NCBI GenBank assembly: GCA_045046885.1
Contig: JASFYX010000063.1
Coordinates: 1 to 14,094 of the forward strand
Length of the DNA: 14,094 nt
Source: CG1-02-35-72 sp045046885
Lineage (GTDB): Bacteria > Bacteroidota > Bacteroidia > Flavobacteriales > Flavobacteriaceae
Direction: 5' to 3'
The translations under genes were made by a program, and so were the position numbers. Below the pieces are notes generated by a model, which saw only the letters and a program-made list of their open reading frames with translations, ran no database searches and was not told where the DNA came from. Numbering within the stretch: position 1 is the first letter of the stretch; every line of letters begins with the position of its first letter. This document shows positions 1 through 6,090 of the stretch, in pieces.

Positions 1-249
1 GAAAAAGCTGACGAATTAATGGAACTCTTACAACACGAAAAACTGGGTTATTTGGCTGTAAGTCTCGGTTTTTACAAAACGCTTTTCAATGCACCAGGTA
101 CTGGAACTTCTTCTGAAATCCCCGAAGAAGAACAAAAAGAAATGGGCTTAAGTCAAGGGCTAATCCGATTTTCTATAGGTTTAGATAATGATATTGCGCG
201 TACTTATAAAGACATGAAAAAGTGTCTTGTTAAAGTAGGATTGCTATAA
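1..249 (+). CDS. Cys/Met-metabolism PLP-dependent enzyme, C-terminal fragment (cystathionine gamma-synthase / methionine gamma-lyase family)
   Basis: This is the last 82 codons of a gene that begins before the window; the frame is open from base 1 and ends in TAA. The tail has the layout of the Cys/Met-metabolism PLP family (fold type I): a 'SLGFYKTLFNAPGTGTSSE' stretch, then an acidic 'EEEQKEMG' segment, then 'GLIRFSIGLDND', matching the family's 'GLIRxSVGLE' block that helps form the substrate carboxylate pocket. Many family members have a Thr-His pair where this protein has Ser-Ser after GTG. The Schiff-base lysine and cofactor-binding parts lie outside the window, so synthase cannot be told from lyase. 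The in-frame ATG at base 19 is internal, because conserved-looking sequence runs through it. Family assignment is confident; the exact reaction is not. Confidence 0.85.
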   Translation, partial: EKADELMELLQHEKLGYLAVSLGFYKTLFNAPGTGTSSEIPEEEQKEMGLSQGLIRFSIGLDNDIARTYKDMKKCLVKVGLL

Positions 250-256
250 AATATTT

Positions 257-289
257 ACTGATACGATGACTTTGAGTCATCGTATCAGT
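257..289. terminator. Perfect 14-bp hairpin between convergent genes, likely bidirectional terminator
   Basis: The arms ACTGATACGATGAC (257-270) and GTCATCGTATCAGT (276-289) are exact reverse complements around the 5-nt loop TTTGA. The hairpin lies 7 bp after the stop of the PLP enzyme and 12 bp after the stop of the oppositely oriented kinase. There is no long T-run on either side: the right flank is AT-rich with TTTTAT about 11 bp later, and on the minus strand the stem is followed by AAATATTTTATAG. The symmetry and convergent position support a shared terminator; strength is inferred. Confidence 0.75.
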
Positions 290-301
290 GAGCTTATAAT
301 T

Positions 302-1978
302 TTATATAGATTTTAAAGGAACGACAATTGTAAATTTTGTACCTACGTCAAGAGTACTTTCTAAGTCTAATTTACCGTTTAACAAAGTAACCCTGCGTTC
401 TATATTTTTAAGACCAGCCCCGCGATTTTCGCGTTTCATTTTTTCAAAATCTATACCTATGCCATTATCTTCAATAAGCAATTTAAGTTCATTTTTTGCT
501 GTCTTACTAAAACTAATTGCTGCTTTTGTAGCACCACTATGTCTTACAATATTGGTAGTTGATTCTTGACAAATTCTATAGATATTGGTTTTAATGGCTT
601 TAGTTATTTCATTCTCTTCAACACCATCCCTATTAAATGTGAAAGTTATATTTCTAGAATGATTATAATCGTCACAAATATATTCTACAGCTTTTAACAA
701 ACCTTCCTTTTTAAGCTGTTTAGACATAAGACCATGAGCTATACGCCTACCGTCATCTATTGCTTTTAAATTGAGTTCCTCCACTTTAAGCAAATACTTG
801 GCTTTATCATCTAAGCGGTCTTTATTTTCTTTTAGTAGTACCTGTATATACATATTTTCTGCTGCTAATACCTGACTGATACCATCGTGAAGTTCTTCAC
901 CAAAATTTTGTTTTTCTTGTTCTTGTGCTTCTATAAAAGCATTGATATAATCACGCTCTAATTTGCGCTTTTCGGTAATGTCTTGAAGAATACCAAAAAC
1001 AGGCAAGGGATTGTAATCAGCATCTAATTCTATTGTATCGGCAAAGTGGTGTATCCAACGAATTTCGCCATCTTTTGGTCTATAAACTCTATAAACCACA
1101 TCTAAAATACAGTTTGAGTTATGACGTCTTTTATCAATAATATCTGTCAATATGTTTCTATCTTCTTCAAGAATAATATTTAACCATTGCTCAAAACGAA
1201 CATTGCTTGAAGGCAAACCGAGCAGTTCAGAAAAATCCTTAGATATATCCCATTTATTCTTTTTAAAATCAAAAGTATAATATCCTAATTGTGCTATTTT
1301 TTGAGATTTTCCCATAAAGAAATTGGTCTCTTTAGTCAATTTAATATAGTCTTGTTGCTTTAACAACAATTCCTTTTTTGTTTTTCTATACTTGTTTATA
1401 ACACGATAGGCCACAATAAAATATATGAACAATATACCTAAAACCATAAACTCTGCGCTGTGTATAATTTTTAACTGATTGTTTAACTTATCGTCTAAAT
1501 CATTTTGTAATGCAATGGTGTCATCAATTAAATTAATGAGTATAAAAGTTTTATGAGAATTTAAAGACTTAACAGATTCCTTTTTATAAAAGTCTTCAAA
1601 TTGTACTATCCCTCTAAGAAGTTTCTTAATTTGAGCTTCCTCTTTTTTTGAAAACAAAGGAAATAACACATCATCCCAATTATTTGAAATTAATAAATTG
1701 TTTAGTGTTTTAGTAATATTCTTAAATGATGGCGCTTCCCCTTGCTGATTCTCATTATAATTGCTAGAATTAAAGTGATTAGAATGAAAATTAATCAAGC
1801 TTAAATCTAATTCAACATCAGACAACTGGTTAATCAAAGGCCTATGAGAATCTTCTAAATGGATACCGGTAATTAAAAAAGTTATAACTACTGTAAAAAC
1901 AAAAATCCCGATTGAAACTATTAATCTTTTATGCGGTATATTACTATATATTATACTTTCAGCATTATTATCTTTCAA
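302..1978 (-). CDS. Membrane-anchored PAS sensor histidine kinase (HisKA_3 / NarX-DesK type), TTG start
   Basis: This 558-aa protein has an N-terminal membrane helix (about residues 19-38), an extracytoplasmic region of about 135 residues without a recognised fold, and a second helix (about 177-193). A PAS/PAC domain follows (about 225-340, ending 'GILQDITEKRKLE'). The HisKA_3 dimerisation helix has the phospho-acceptor in 'EELHDGISQ' (His364). The HATPase_c domain shows an N-box 'CQESTTNIVRHS' (470-481), G1 'DNGIGI' (504-509) and G2 'GAGLKNI' (520-526). All catalytic elements appear intact. By family, it should sense a signal at the membrane or through PAS and phosphorylate a LuxR/NarL-type response regulator, but none is encoded next to it. 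The start codon is TTG: the first in-frame ATG (Met178) would remove the first membrane helix and the whole sensor region, and an SD-like site precedes the TTG. The ligand is unknown. Confidence 0.9.
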   Translation of the reverse strand: MKDNNAESIIYSNIPHKRLIVSIGIFVFTVVITFLITGIHLEDSHRPLINQLSDVELDLSLINFHSNHFNSSNYNENQQGEAPSFKNITKTLNNLLISNNWDDVLFPLFSKKEEAQIKKLLRGIVQFEDFYKKESVKSLNSHKTFILINLIDDTIALQNDLDDKLNNQLKIIHSAEFMVLGILFIYFIVAYRVINKYRKTKKELLLKQQDYIKLTKETNFFMGKSQKIAQLGYYTFDFKKNKWDISKDFSELLGLPSSNVRFEQWLNIILEEDRNILTDIIDKRRHNSNCILDVVYRVYRPKDGEIRWIHHFADTIELDADYNPLPVFGILQDITEKRKLERDYINAFIEAQEQEKQNFGEELHDGISQVLAAENMYIQVLLKENKDRLDDKAKYLLKVEELNLKAIDDGRRIAHGLMSKQLKKEGLLKAVEYICDDYNHSRNITFTFNRDGVEENEITKAIKTNIYRICQESTTNIVRHSGATKAAISFSKTAKNELKLLIEDNGIGIDFEKMKRENRGAGLKNIERRVTLLNGKLDLESTLDVGTKFTIVVPLKSI

Positions 1979-1985
1979 AATACTA

Positions 1986-1993
1986 TCCTCTTT
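1986..1993 (-). promoter_or_regulatory. Ribosome binding site supporting the TTG start of the kinase
   Basis: On the minus strand the bases AAAGAGGA lie 7 nt before the TTG start. This is an SD-like site in a window where most starts have none. It favours the TTG; an in-frame stop (TAA) seven codons upstream rules out a much longer protein. Confidence 0.6.
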
Positions 1994-2049
1994 AAATTAA
2001 CTAATAATTTTAAACAGTTTGTGTTCTAATTTTTTTAGTTATTATATAA

Positions 2050-2069
2050 ATAAAGGAGGAGGTCTTTAT
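2050..2069 (-). promoter_or_regulatory. Small hairpin with CCTCC-rich loop in the kinase leader (candidate regulatory element)
   Basis: The 6-bp arms ATAAAG (2050-2055) and CTTTAT (2064-2069) flank an 8-nt loop. In a leftward transcript the loop reads ACCUCCUC, which resembles the 16S anti-SD. The segment UCCUCCUUU could pair with the kinase ribosome binding site AAAGAGGA (1986-1993) with one bulged C. It lies in the 164-bp gap between purC and the kinase, about 70 nt before the TTG. A regulatory role is inference only; it may be chance. Confidence 0.25.
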
Positions 2070-2107
2070 AGATTATATTTTGTAAAAATAAAGTTAATAA
2101 ATTGCTG

Positions 2108-2130
2108 AAAATATGACTTTTGTCATTTTT
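2108..2130 (-). terminator. Weak candidate terminator after purC
   Basis: The perfect arms ATGAC (2113-2117) and GTCAT (2122-2126) enclose a 4-nt loop, and the stem extends by four A-T pairs past one bulged T. It begins 12 bp after the purC stop, and on the minus strand the stem runs into ATATTTTC. The stem is short and AT-rich, so any termination is probably partial, with possible read-through into the kinase gene. Confidence 0.35.
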
Positions 2131-2142
2131 AAAATGTACTCG

Positions 2143-3099
2143 TTAAAGATTCTTAATAAGAAAGTCTGTAATATTTGATGCTATACGCTGTGTAATATTT
2201 GAAGTGTCTTGCTTTATAAATTTTTCGCCTAAAATATTTTCGTATAACTCAATATAGCGTTCAGAAATTTCGTTAATCTTTTCATCTGTCATAATCGGTA
2301 TTTGCTGCCCTTCTAAGCCTTGAAAGCTATTTTCAATCAGCCATTCGCGCACAAATTCCTTTGAGAGTTGTTTCTGTTTTTCGTTGTTATCTTGACGTTC
2401 TTGATAGCCATCTGAATAAAAATAACGCGAAGAATCGGGCGTATGAATTTCGTCAATCAGCAAAATTTTACCCGCTTTATTTTTACCAAATTCATATTTG
2501 GTATCGACCAATATAAGGCCACGCTTGGCTGCCATTTCTGTCCCCCGTTTAAAAAGTGCTAAAGTGTATTTTTCAAGAGCTTCGTAGTCTTTTTGTGCAA
2601 CAATTCCTTGTTCTAATATGGCTTCTCTAGAAATATCTTCATCGTGAGCGCCGCCATCGGCTTTTGTGCTTGGCGTAATAATAGGTTGTGGAAATTTATC
2701 ATTTTCTTTCATCCCATCAGGCATAGCCACACCGCATAAAATTCTTTTCCCTGCTTTGTATTCGCGCCAAGCGTGGCCCGATAAATAACCCCGAATAACC
2801 ATTTCTACTTTAAAAGGATTGCATAAATGACCTACAGCTACGTTTGAATCCGGAATGTTTATAATCCAATTTGGGACAATATCTTTTGTTCTGTCCATCA
2901 TTTTGGCTGCAATCTGATTCAGAATTTGTCCCTTAAACGGGATTTGCTTAGGCATAACCACGTCAAAAGCTGAAAGACGATCTGTGGCAATCATAACCAA
3001 ATAGGTGTCGTTTATATTGTAAACTTCTCTTACTTTACCTCTATAAACTGATTTCTGTTTTGGAAAATTAAAGTCGGTTTGATTAATTGTTTGCATCAT
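2143..3099 (-). CDS. purC: Phosphoribosylaminoimidazole-succinocarboxamide synthase (SAICAR synthetase)
   Basis: PurC joins CAIR and L-aspartate using ATP to give SAICAR in cytosolic de novo purine synthesis. The 318-aa protein has the family landmarks in order: 'GKVREVY' (21-27) in the ATP-binding N-terminal lobe, 'ATDRLSAFDVVMP' (38-50), 'IPFKGQILNQ' (53-62), 'RGYLSGHAWREY' (103-114), the SAICAR signature 'ITPSTKADGGAHDE' (141-154), and 'LVDTKYEFG' (197-205) followed by 'LLIDEIHTPDSSRY' (213-226). Length fits the longer PurC class rather than the roughly 240-aa class of many bacteria. Two adjacent ATG codons (3099 and 3096) could start it. No SD is visible. It lies 13 bp after phoH on the same strand, so the two are probably co-transcribed. 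Confidence 0.97.
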   Translation of the reverse strand: MMQTINQTDFNFPKQKSVYRGKVREVYNINDTYLVMIATDRLSAFDVVMPKQIPFKGQILNQIAAKMMDRTKDIVPNWIINIPDSNVAVGHLCNPFKVEMVIRGYLSGHAWREYKAGKRILCGVAMPDGMKENDKFPQPIITPSTKADGGAHDEDISREAILEQGIVAQKDYEALEKYTLALFKRGTEMAAKRGLILVDTKYEFGKNKAGKILLIDEIHTPDSSRYFYSDGYQERQDNNEKQKQLSKEFVREWLIENSFQGLEGQQIPIMTDEKINEISERYIELYENILGEKFIKQDTSNITQRIASNITDFLIKNL

Positions 3100-3112
3100 T
3101 TGGAGTTAAATA

Positions 3113-4048
3113 TTAGTCGTTTAAATTTTTATAAGCATTAATTATTTTTTTTACCAATTTGTGTCTTATAACATCTTTGTCGTCAAGATATACAAAGGCA
3201 ATATCATTTACATCGCTCAAAGTAGCCAAAGAATCTTTAAGTCCCGATAATTGACGCGCTTTTAAATCGGCTTGACTGGGATCGCCAGTAATGATAAATT
3301 TGGCGTGTTTACCCATACGCGTTAAAAACATTTTCATCTGCTGTGGTGTGGTATTTTGTGCTTCGTCTAAAATAACAAAAGCATTGTCTAAAGTTCTGCC
3401 ACGCATAAAAGCCAAAGGCGCAATCTGTACAATGCCACGCTCTAAATAGTCTAATAAGCGTTCTTTAGGTATCATATCGTGCAAAGCATCGTACAAGGGT
3501 TGCATATAAGGGTCTAGCTTTTCTTTAAAATCGCCTGGTAAAAAACCTAAATTCTCACCAGCTTCTACAGCAGGGCGTGTTAAAATTATACGCTTAACCT
3601 CTTTATTTTTTAGAGCACGAACAGCCAAAGCTACAGCGGTATAAGTTTTACCGGTTCCGGCAGGCCCAACAGCAAAAAGCATATCTTTTTTTGCTAAAGA
3701 GCTTACCATTTTGCGTTGATTTTCAGTTTGCGCTTTAATGTGTTTCCCTCCTACGCCATGCACTAAAACAGTATCTACGTCATTTATTTTTGGATTGTTG
3801 TCTAAAACCAAACGCTCAATTATATTTTCGTCGAGAGTGTTATAAGTATTAAAGTATTTAACCAAAGAATTAAAGCATTTTTCAAATTCGTCTAGAACAT
3901 CGGCTTCCCCAAATGCTTTAATTTCATTACCTCTAGCCACAATTTTTAGCTTGGGGAACAACTTTTTAAGCTGTTTTAAATGGGTATTATAGGCCCCTAA
4001 AAAATCTTTAGCACTAATATTTTCAAATAATAAAACACGTTCGTTCAA
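3113..4048 (-). CDS. phoH: PhoH family ATPase (PhoH-like protein)
   Basis: This 311-aa cytosolic P-loop ATPase matches the PhoH-like family, which is linked to RNA metabolism and often found near RNA-processing genes such as ybeY. Walker A is 'GPAGTGKT' (128-135), Walker B is 'VILDEAQN' (225-232), and the helicase-like 'ITGDPSQAD' (253-261) follows. 'LTRPAVEAGENLGFLPGD' (156-173) is another family hallmark. The first 100 residues form the usual N-terminal domain, so the protein looks full length. Its neighbour is purC; ybeY is not in the window. A minus-strand TAATTTTG box (4123-4130), about 75 nt upstream, may be its promoter. The gene assignment is firm; the RNA substrate is not known from sequence. 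Confidence 0.95.
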   Translation of the reverse strand: MNERVLLFENISAKDFLGAYNTHLKQLKKLFPKLKIVARGNEIKAFGEADVLDEFEKCFNSLVKYFNTYNTLDENIIERLVLDNNPKINDVDTVLVHGVGGKHIKAQTENQRKMVSSLAKKDMLFAVGPAGTGKTYTAVALAVRALKNKEVKRIILTRPAVEAGENLGFLPGDFKEKLDPYMQPLYDALHDMIPKERLLDYLERGIVQIAPLAFMRGRTLDNAFVILDEAQNTTPQQMKMFLTRMGKHAKFIITGDPSQADLKARQLSGLKDSLATLSDVNDIAFVYLDDKDVIRHKLVKKIINAYKNLND

Positions 4049-4110
4049 TGGCAGTTAGTTTTAATTTTTTAAAAAGCAATAAAGGCGCTTTCTAGTACAC
4101 TTTATTTAAT

Positions 4111-4118
4111 TAAATTTG
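4111..4118 (+). promoter_or_regulatory. Candidate promoter -7 box (TAAATTTG) for the DUF62-gld operon
   Basis: TAAATTTG matches the Bacteroidota -7 consensus TAnnTTTG. A poor -33 match, TTTC (4089-4092), lies 18 nt upstream. A start here would give a leader of about 105 nt before the ATG at 4233. It is the only exact match on the plus strand in this gap. The box faces the minus-strand one at 4123-4130. Confidence 0.4.
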
Positions 4119-4122
4119 CTAA

Positions 4123-4130
4123 CAAAATTA
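4123..4130 (-). promoter_or_regulatory. Candidate promoter -7 box (TAATTTTG) for phoH-purC
   Basis: Read on the minus strand this is TAATTTTG, an exact TAnnTTTG match 75 nt before the phoH start. The nearest TTG upstream (4147-4145) leaves a 14-nt spacer, shorter than the usual 17-23, so the -33 part is weak. Confidence 0.4.
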
Positions 4131-4160
4131 AACAATTATAAAAACAATGACATAAGGCTT

Positions 4161-4184
4161 ATTAATAGTTTTTAACATTAATAG
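4161..4184 (+). repeat. Short direct repeat ATTAATAG x2 (possible operator)
   Basis: ATTAATAG occurs at 4161-4168 and 4177-4184, a period of 16 bp, directly after the small palindrome ATAAGGCTTAT (4152-4162). Its position between the divergent boxes and the DUF62 start would suit a regulator site, but in such AT-rich DNA it may be chance. Confidence 0.25.
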
Positions 4185-4232
4185 AACTTCATTTTTTTAT
4201 TTTAAGAACACTTTTAAATTGCATTTTATTAT

Positions 4233-5063
4233 ATGCCAATTATAACATTAACGACCGATTTTGGGACAAAAGATCATTTTGTAGGTGCTGTAAAGGGATC
4301 TATTTATTCTGAATTAAAAGAAGTTACCATTGTTGACATTTCGCATAACATTGACGCTTTTAACAGCGCAGAAACGGCTTATATTATTAACAATTCTTAT
4401 AAAAGTTTTCCCGAAGGCACCATACATATTATTGGCGTAGATTCAGAACTCAATCCAGAAAACAAACACATCGCCATACTATTAGACAAACATTATTTTA
4501 TATGTCCAGATAATGGCATAATCTCTTTAATTGCTTCTAAATACAAGCCCGAAAAAATAGTTGAAATCAATATTCACAATACTTTATCTACAAGCTTTCC
4601 TGTTTTAGATATTTTTGTAAAAGTGGCTACTCATATTGCCCGAGGTGGCAAACTAGAAATTATTGGTAAACCCATAAACGATTTTAAAAAAACAATAGAA
4701 TTGAGCCCTATTATCAGCAAAGAGAACAATGCTATAAATGGACACATTATTTATATTGACAATTACGGTAATTTGGTAACAAATATCACAAAATCAATGA
4801 TTCAAAGTATTGGCAAAGACCGTCCTTTTGAAGTGAATGCCAGAGGCTACACCTTTACCAAAGTACTTGACAAATACAGTGATATTGTAGATTTTACAAT
4901 TCCAAAAGAACAACGTCAAGACGATGGTAAAAAACTGGCTTTATACAATTCTTGTGGTTATTTAGAAATAGCCATATATCGTAGTAATTTAAAAACTGTT
5001 GGAGGTGCTGCTGGCTTACTCGGCTTAAAATATAGAGATGTTATTAACATCAAATTTTATTAA
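4233..5063 (+). CDS. SAM hydroxide adenosyltransferase-like protein (DUF62; SAM hydrolase / fluorinase-chlorinase superfamily)
   Basis: This 276-aa cytosolic protein belongs to the DUF62 family, whose characterised members hydrolyse S-adenosylmethionine to adenosine and methionine; relatives use fluoride or chloride instead of water. Visible motifs are 'ITLTTDFGTKDHFVGAVKG' (4-22), 'VDISHNI' (34-40), 'CPDNGIISLI' (91-100) and 'DNYGNLVTNI' (176-185). The known Asp-Arg-His triad appears only partly kept. Asp70 and His134 line up, but the position seven after Asp70, Arg in 'VDPGVGTxR' types, is Asn77 here within 'VDSELNPENKH'. Halogenase activity is unlikely on context but not excluded. It begins a tightly spaced operon with the ABM protein and gldFG. 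No SD is seen before the ATG. I recall similar sequences in other flavobacteria, so the change is probably lineage-wide. Confidence 0.88.
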   Translation: MPIITLTTDFGTKDHFVGAVKGSIYSELKEVTIVDISHNIDAFNSAETAYIINNSYKSFPEGTIHIIGVDSELNPENKHIAILLDKHYFICPDNGIISLIASKYKPEKIVEINIHNTLSTSFPVLDIFVKVATHIARGGKLEIIGKPINDFKKTIELSPIISKENNAINGHIIYIDNYGNLVTNITKSMIQSIGKDRPFEVNARGYTFTKVLDKYSDIVDFTIPKEQRQDDGKKLALYNSCGYLEIAIYRSNLKTVGGAAGLLGLKYRDVINIKFY

Positions 5064-5066
5064 TTT

Positions 5067-5363
5067 ATGTTTGTAAGAATAGTTAAAATGGATTTTAATC
5101 CTAAAAATATAACGGCTTTTTTAGATATTTTTGATAAAAATAAATCTAAGATTCGTGATTTTAAAGGTTGCTCATTTTTAGAATTGTATCGCGATAAAAA
5201 TGTACCCAATATATTTTTTACTTACAGTTATTGGGATGACGAGGCAGCTTTAGAAAATTACCGTACTTCTACTCTTTTTAATGAAGTATGGTCTCAAACA
5301 AAAGTCCTTTTTCAAAATAAACCGCAAGCTTGGAGCGTTGATAAAGTGGTAAGCCTAAAATAA
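5067..5363 (+). CDS. Small ABM-domain (antibiotic biosynthesis monooxygenase-like) protein
   Basis: This 98-aa protein has the dimeric alpha/beta-barrel ABM pattern. An N-terminal beta strand (residues 2-8) is followed by a helix, then 'GCSFLELYRDKN' (34-45), 'FFTYSYWDDEAALENYRTS' (50-68) and an ending 'KPQAWSVDKVV' (84-94). The family includes quinol monooxygenases and heme-degrading enzymes, but many members have no known reaction and no diagnostic heme or quinol ligand can be named here. It starts 3 nt after the stop of the DUF62 gene, so translation is probably coupled, and gldF follows after 10 nt. There is no signal peptide. The fold call is good; the function is unknown. Confidence 0.8.
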   Translation: MFVRIVKMDFNPKNITAFLDIFDKNKSKIRDFKGCSFLELYRDKNVPNIFFTYSYWDDEAALENYRTSTLFNEVWSQTKVLFQNKPQAWSVDKVVSLK

Positions 5364-5373
5364 ATCTCAAATC

Positions 5374-6090
5374 ATGTTTAGTATTTTAAAAAAAGAACTT
5401 CTCACCTTTTTTGCTTCGGCAATTGGTTATTTGGTTATGGGTCTTTTTTTATTAGCTAATGGTTTATTATTGTGGATATTTAAATCTGATTACAATATAT
5501 TAAACACTGGTTTTGCCGATTTAAATAGCTTTTTTGACATCAGTCCTTGGTTGTTCTTTTTTATAATTCCGGCTGTAACAATGCGCAGTTTTGTAGACGA
5601 AAAAGCTACAGGAACATTGGAAATATTAAAATCAAAACCGCTTACTAATTGGCAAATTCTCTTAGGAAAATATTTAGGCAGTTTTGTCCTAATCGTTTTA
5701 TCGCTACTTCCTACAATAATTTACATTTATAGTATAAATTCTCTTTCAAACCCTGTTGGAAACATAGATTTAGGCCCTATTCTGGGTGCTTATTTAGGTC
5801 TGTTTTTAATTGCCTCAAGTTATACAGCTATAGGCATATTTGCTTCACTGATAAGTAAAAATCAAATTGTAGCTTTTTTACTAGCCGTCATTATTTGTTT
5901 TATTTTATTTTACGGATTTGAAGCTTTGGTTAAGCTCAACTCAAATGATTATAATTGGGCATATTTAGGGATGAAATTTCACTATAACAGCCTCGCCAGA
6001 GGTCTTATAGACACACGCGATATTATTTACTTTTTAAGTGTAAGTGTCTTGTTTTTATTGGTTTCACATAAAATTATTGAAAGACAATGA
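5374..6090 (+). CDS. gldF: Gliding-motility ABC transporter permease GldF
   Basis: GldF is the inner-membrane permease of the GldA-GldF-GldG ABC transporter of gliding Bacteroidota. The 238-aa protein has about six hydrophobic helices (near 13-35, 58-78, 100-120, 134-158, 165-182 and 216-232). The cytoplasmic segment 'MRSFVDEKATGTLEILKSKP' (70-89) is characteristic of the ABC-2 permease group, where the ATPase docks. The next gene, gldG, overlaps its stop by 4 nt (ATGA, 6087-6090), which confirms the pair. The ATPase gene gldA is not in the window, as expected because it is usually unlinked. What the transporter moves is unresolved; some gliding species lack it. Confidence 0.93.
   Translation: MFSILKKELLTFFASAIGYLVMGLFLLANGLLLWIFKSDYNILNTGFADLNSFFDISPWLFFFIIPAVTMRSFVDEKATGTLEILKSKPLTNWQILLGKYLGSFVLIVLSLLPTIIYIYSINSLSNPVGNIDLGPILGAYLGLFLIASSYTAIGIFASLISKNQIVAFLLAVIICFILFYGFEALVKLNSNDYNWAYLGMKFHYNSLARGLIDTRDIIYFLSVSVLFLLVSHKIIERQ

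Noticed and set aside
2052..2063. AAAGGAGGAGGT on the plus strand as a strong ribosome binding site for a rightward gene
   Set aside because: No ATG at a suitable distance and no open frame follows; the region is antisense to leftward genes.
4233..5063. Identification of the DUF62 gene as a true fluorinase or chlorinase
   Set aside because: No halometabolite genes are nearby, and the nucleophile-pocket motifs differ; the general hydrolase-like family is the safest call.
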